Shown one piece after another: positions 60,061 to 64,000 of a stretch of 64,000 nucleotides of DNA (positions are counted from its first letter, which is position 1; every line of letters starts with the position of its first letter). The stretch is from assembly GCA_963854835.1 (NCBI GenBank), contig OY978530.1:8682372-8746371 (forward strand), in the 5' to 3' direction. Both the position numbers and the translations under genes were made by a program. The notes beneath the pieces are model-generated. The model worked only from the letters and a program-made list of their open reading frames with translations. It was not told where the DNA came from and made no database searches. The stretch is from Megamerina dolium (lineage: Eukaryota; Arthropoda; Insecta; Diptera; Megamerinidae).

Positions 60061-60815
60061 TTTAGCCCACCTTTTTCTCTGTTCCGCCGTGTGACGCTTT
60101 ATATTGGTGTCAGATGGCGCTGCGGTCAGTCTCATATGGGTTACCTATATCAATATATAGCTCACCGTATTAATCTATTTTCTTATCAAAGACGCAAATT
60201 GTAGTTTTATGGAAATCGGGCTTTATTGGCTTGTATATTCTATATTATGTCTAGATGTATTTCCCACACTTCCTTCAAGTAATGTTACCACACTTTCGTG
60301 ATCAGCATCGCTTAAATTTTCAATTCAACGATGTCCGTCCGTCTGTCCGTCACCTGTCTGGTTCGCACGATAACTTGAGCAAATATTGAGCAATTGTGAC
60401 AAAATTTGGCATAAGTAACCTATGATCCAAGAGTACGCAGAAGATTGATATTGGGCATGATCGGTCAATAGCCGCGCCTACACCAAGCTTTCAAAGCGAC
60501 TGCAGCTTTAAAGCGGCTGCAGTTTCTTCCGTCTAGAACAATTATAATTTATACTTAGGTTAATATGGTAGTTGTACATAATAAAATTGAAACCGCTATA
60601 ACTTACGAACTATTGAACGTAGGACAACCAAATTTAAGGTGTGGATTAATATGGAAAATTAGTTAGATTTACAATGAAGAGGTATACCACGCCCACTTTT
60701 TATATAGCTTCCATACTTACAAAGTATTTCGTCAAAGTCTACCATATTTCGGGTGTAAATTAGTATTACATGCAAAAATTGTTTCTCAAAAAGTGGAAAT
60801 AAAAGAAAAAGATGG
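60061..60815. other. No gene seen; dispersed-repeat type sequence
   Basis: GTCCGTCCGTCTGTCCGTC at 60336-60354 followed by GATAACTTGAGCAAATATTG and further on CCACGCCCAC is a pattern found in many fly dispersed repeats, often non-autonomous DNA elements. No terminal structure could be delimited. Confidence 0.4.
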
Positions 60816-61258
60816 ATATTCGCTTCAGTTGAGCAGCGACAGGTGATGCGTGGCTTGCCAATACTGCGTCGCGATTTTTTGGACGGATTTCATTGCTGCG
60901 CCTGTTTGGCGAAGTTGTCGTCTTCGTTACGCAACGTGTGACCGATTCATTGCCACTTCCTCTTTCGGATTATATACGCAACATCAGTCTGATTTGCTTT
61001 AATCAACAACTCTGCTTCAGGTATAGTACGGGGCCAGAAAATTCGCAGTACACTACGCAGGCAGCGGTTACTGATTGTCTGCTTTGTAAGCTCTGTGGTT
61101 ACCTTCCAGGTAGTACAGTCATATAACAGCACGGATTTGATGCATATATTATTGTTCTGCCACAGCGGCGCAAAAATACCAAAAGAGGCCTTGGCCTTGT
61201 TTATCCTACTCGACATCCAATTCATTTCCGCTATCCGCGACGATCATACGGACGTGGT
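60816..61258 (-). mobile_element. LINE RT C-terminal fragment (RTE-like)
   Basis: Minus-strand reading gives RINKAKASFGIFAPLWQNNN, then KSVLLYDCTTWKVTTELTKQ, NRCLRSVLRIFWPRTIPEAE and KRKWQ, then WIGHTLRNEDDNFAKQA in another frame. This is the conserved RT C-terminal block RINKARxAFxxLxxVWxxxx-YGCETWKVT-NRCLRxIxxIxWP-RRKWxWIGHTLRK. Stops and frameshifts are present; no tail is visible. Confidence 0.75.
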
Positions 61259-61315
61259 AAAAAAATTTATCCAAGGTGCCGACAATTTTCCTTATGTAGG
61301 ACATGACAGCACGCG

Positions 61316-61622
61316 AGTTACGTTCCTTCACCCTGTATCGAACAATTATACTGCTGACGACGACATCAGCATAATTGTTCAAAAATATTTAAACAAATAA
61401 ATAAATCGAACATCGTATCAAATTGCTTGATTGGAATAAGCAGCGTAAAATATACATAACAATTGCGTTGATTGTGCTTAGCAAGCAATTTTGATACGAA
61501 AAGGCATTTGCATATGCCAGTAGATTTTAAGTTTTAGTCTTAAGATTGATTTCAAATAAAAAACACCAAAAGAATAGTATGTGTTCCATTAATTTAATTT
61601 CGTTTTAAAAAAATACATAACT
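61316..61622 (+). repeat. Errantivirus 5' LTR (probable limits)
   Basis: The limits are inferred from the short inverted ends AGTTA (61316) and TAACT (61622) and from the primer-binding site that follows at once. AATAAA at about 61555 is a polyadenylation signal. AGTTA...-type ends are usual for gypsy/ZAM-like elements. The 3' LTR lies beyond the window, so neither length nor target-site duplication can be checked. Confidence 0.6.
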
Positions 61623-61632
61623 GGCGCAGTCG
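61622..61632 (+). promoter_or_regulatory. Primer-binding site, tRNA-Ser type
   Basis: TGGCGCAGTCG immediately follows the LTR. This matches, from memory, the start of the tRNA-Ser primer site used by the 17.6/297/ZAM group of errantiviruses; the match after these 11 bases is not exact. Confidence 0.65.
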
Positions 61633-62295
61633 AAGAAGACAATTCCAAAGATTGTCAGAACCTATCGAGTCCCGAAGGACATTACAGTAGTGCACTTTAG
61701 TGACTTATATATAAAAGAAAAAAAACTATTAGTGTATATACTATAAAAAGTTAAATAACTAAACACATAAAGTGACTTACAAAAACAAAATGAAAAAAAA
61801 ATAAAAGTATAAAAGAAAATTTTTTCTATGAGAAGACAAAACTCTTTTGACAACAACAGACCAAACTTAAAAATGGAACAAGATCAAAACCAACTCAACG
61901 AAGTTATAAGAAGACAGGAGGCAGCAATTAGCCAGTTACAGATGCAACTGGAACAGCAACAGCAACAACAACTGCAGCTTCAGCAACAGTTACAACTCCA
62001 GCAACAACCACAGCAATATGGGGCACAAAATGACATTTTGTTAACACCAAAAGATATCTTGACTCAATTTAGGCAGCTGAAATGTCTAGAAAAAGGCCAC
62101 AGCACAACGGCCTTCATCGCTTCAGTAGAGGCAATAATGGCTCTATGCCCAAATGGGAACCATCAATTAATAAATCTAGCGATGGCAATAATAGTTAACG
62201 AGAAGATTTTGGGAGATGCCGGAGCATACATAAGAGAGCTGGGGACAGATGTTACATGGAACCAAGTTAAATCAAAATTAATGGACCACTATAGG

Positions 62296-62659
62296 TGGGT
62301 GCCGTAGCTCAGTGGTTAGTGTGTTCGCCTTCTGATCTGTAGGTCGTGGTTCAATACCCGTCTGATGCATAACAAATTTTATATTGAAAAGATTTTTCTT
62401 TCGAATGGTACCCATCTGTCGGCAAGCAATTGGCAATTCTTCCGACAGTAACAACTTGCCATGAAAAAGCTTCTAAAAAGAACTCTGTGACAAAGCTCAG
62501 AAAAAGTGATGTCACAAGTGTTCTGCCGTTCGGAACCGGCTAAAATAAGTAGGTCCATTCTAATACTGTCCAAAATTTAAGACGCACAACAGTAATAGAA
62601 GGGAAGCTCGGCCAATGAGCCCTTTGGGGCTTTAAGTGCCACATATTTATTTATTTATT
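62296..62659 (+). mobile_element. tRNA-derived SINE copy F, full length, young, in errantivirus gag
   Basis: Flanked by TATAGG at 62290-62295 and 62660-62665 (short duplication). Box A is intact; box B is followed by CGTCTG instead of CGGCTG. TTTTT is present after GAAAAGA and a (TTTA)n tail closes the copy. The body is almost the same as copies B and C. Confidence 0.93.
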
Positions 62660-63285
62660 TATAGGCCAAAAACAACGTATACCGATATATTCGAAAAATG
62701 TAGAAACATTAAAGTAAGTAGCTTAAGAGAACTTTTTGCTTATTTTGAAAAAGCAAAAGCCGAACTTTTCAACATATACATATTTAACGAAACTAAGCCG
62801 GAAATATACAAACCGGATAGAGTTGACAATGACTTAGTAAACATTCTAATGGATAAAATAGACGTTCCACTTAGAGCCCACATAAGTCAAAATAACACTT
62901 TGAATGAAATAATAAGAAAATATACACAAATTAAAGCATTAGATGACCATAGAACCATATATTTTAACCACAGACAGAAAAAACTACAAATACAGCAAAA
63001 CACATACACGAACAATAGTAAACAAATACAATATAATCAAATTAATGAAGATAATACACAAAACAATCAAAACCCAGCAACGTCCAACCAATTTAAAAAC
63101 AATTTTAAGCGAAATTACCAGACCGATAGACAAAACTTCAATAAAAAAGATAATAATACTTCACAATCAAAAATGTCACATATGAGTGTCGATACACAAC
63201 GATCAAATAGAACAAACTATAACTCGATGTCTATAGAGATAGACAACATTCAGGAAACTAAAAATATGCCAGAGGACCAAATAAA

Positions 63286-63292
63286 TTTTTTA
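63286..63292 (+). promoter_or_regulatory. -1 ribosomal frameshift site TTTTTTA at gag/pol overlap
   Basis: In the gag frame the sequence is AAT TTT TTA, giving the heptamer T TTT TTA (X XXY YYZ form). The pol frame, -1 relative to gag, is open from here, and gag ends 30 nt downstream. This is the expected place and type of signal for gypsy-group retroviruses. Confidence 0.8.
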
Positions 63293-64000
63293 ATGTGGCC
63301 TCAAAATCACAACTGCCAATAATAACCATTACAATAGAGGGAGTAAGAATAAAATGCTTAATAGACACAGGCTCGACAACTAGTATATTAAAGAACACTA
63401 TTCTACCACAACAGTTCCCAAGAACCGAACTAAAAAAACCTCAAATTTTTAAAACACTTAACGGTTTTAATAAAGTAGAATACACAGTCGTTACCCCTTT
63501 TCCAAAAGAGTTTAAACACCCGGGAACCCTTCAATGGAAAATAATTAATTTTAAGAATGAAAATTTCGAAGGAATAACAGGACAAAATTTTCTAAAACCC
63601 CTTGAAGCATATATTAACAGCGAAGAGCAATATGTTGAGATATTAAAACAGAAACTATATTTCGAGCAATATAATTATCCTCAATATATAGGAAATGCCT
63701 ACACTATAGAAAAAATTGTAAACAAGAAAATAATAGATAACTTCAATTTTGATCACCTCACCTTAGAAGGGAAAAATGCAACCCTAAGGTTGCTTAACGA
63801 ATTTAAGGATCTCCTCTTTAAAGAAGGAGATATCCTTTCAGCTACTAACGAAGTATATCACGAAATCATTACAACAACGGACAAACCCTTATACTCAAAA
63901 ATATATAGATACCCCCAAATTCATGAAACAGAAATTGAAGACTAGATCAAAAGCATGCTATAGCAAGGAATAATTAGAGAAAGCAACTCCCCATATAATA
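63292..64000 (+). pseudogene. Errantivirus pol, N-terminal part (protease, start of RT), interrupted
   Basis: Open in the -1 frame from the frameshift site to 63942. The aspartic protease active site is LIDTGSTTSIL at about 63358-63390, with a later ITGQNFLKP block (LGxxFL-type) near 63574-63600. The linker leads to the RT start (PLYSKIYRYP near 63886). TAG codons at 63943-63945 and 63961-63963 interrupt the frame just before RT palm motifs; the sequence then leaves the window. Confidence 0.85.

Larger units (their letters stand above)
61828..63322 (+). pseudogene. Errantivirus gag, interrupted by SINE F
   Basis: ATG at 61828. The first part (to 62295) has a basic start, a glutamine-rich coiled-coil stretch around residues 30-70 (QLQMQLEQQQQQQ) and then a capsid-like region (DILTQFRQLKCLEKGHSTTA). 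After the SINE and its duplicated TATAGG the frame resumes at about 62660 and runs to TAA at 63320-63322. It has a capsid C-terminal helix-rich region and an Asn/Gln-rich tail without Cys knuckles, as in the 17.6/ZAM gag group. The 370-bp insertion shifts the frame by one, but no other lesion is apparent. Confidence 0.85.
61316..64000 (+). mobile_element. Errantivirus (insect endogenous retrovirus, Ty3/gypsy group), 5' part
   Basis: LTR, primer-binding site, gag (61828-63322, split by a SINE) and pol in the -1 frame (from 63292) follow in order; the window ends at the start of RT. Two TAG codons in pol and the SINE in gag show that this copy is defective. Presence of env cannot be judged because the right side is outside the window. 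Confidence 0.85.

Noticed and set aside
61095..61400. 101-residue frame just before and into the errantivirus LTR
   Set aside because: It crosses the antisense of a LINE fragment and the LTR boundary, so it cannot be one gene.

Overview
The window is AT-rich eukaryotic DNA from a fly genome. One host gene can be read with confidence: most of an apolipophorin (lipophorin precursor, apolpp/Rfabg type) on the minus strand at 4909-12770. Its exons have canonical GT/AG borders and an uninterrupted 6.2-kb exon. The gene plus the transposon families present (BEL/Pao, errantivirus, Jockey, LOA-like and RTE-like LINEs, Tc1/Tc3/mariner, hAT) point to a brachyceran dipteran. A tephritid-type fruit fly is a guess, not something the sequence proves. 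Nothing bacterial is present, and I see no rRNA, CRISPR array or genuine tRNA gene.

Layout. 1-4.7 kb: LINE debris (RTE-like and Jockey) lying on the 3' side of apolpp, where its missing C-terminal exons would be expected. 4.9-12.8 kb: apolpp. 13.4-21.0 kb: a deleted mariner with long inverted repeats, hAT remnants, a Tc3-like element with perfect ends and one stop codon, and old LINE scraps. 21.05-31.53 kb: one BEL/Pao element bounded by a GACTC duplication. It carries a LINE fragment, a deleted SINE and a 2.8-kb Jockey LINE, each with its own target-site duplication (TSD). 33.7-40.7 kb: SINEs, (TA)n arrays, a mariner-type element (DUF4817 class) and a Tc1-like element with an intact 339-residue transposase. 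41-42 kb: a possible host 5' exon. 42.7-61.3 kb: a mosaic of RTE-like, LOA-like, BEL, gypsy, mariner and Jockey fragments with more SINEs. 61.3-64 kb: the 5' part of an insect endogenous retrovirus (errantivirus) with LTR, primer-binding site, gag (split by a SINE) and the start of pol.

The most notable non-gene feature is a tRNA-derived SINE family of about 365 bp. Eight copies lie in this window, six near full length and seven in plus orientation. They carry Pol III box A and box B, a T-rich (TTTA)n-type 3' end and, unexpectedly, an internal TTTTT run soon after box B. Several copies have clear TSDs, and the near-identity of copies at 38.3, 49.4 and 62.3 kb suggests recent activity. The intact Tc1-like element at 38.7-40.3 kb is the other candidate for recent or current mobility.
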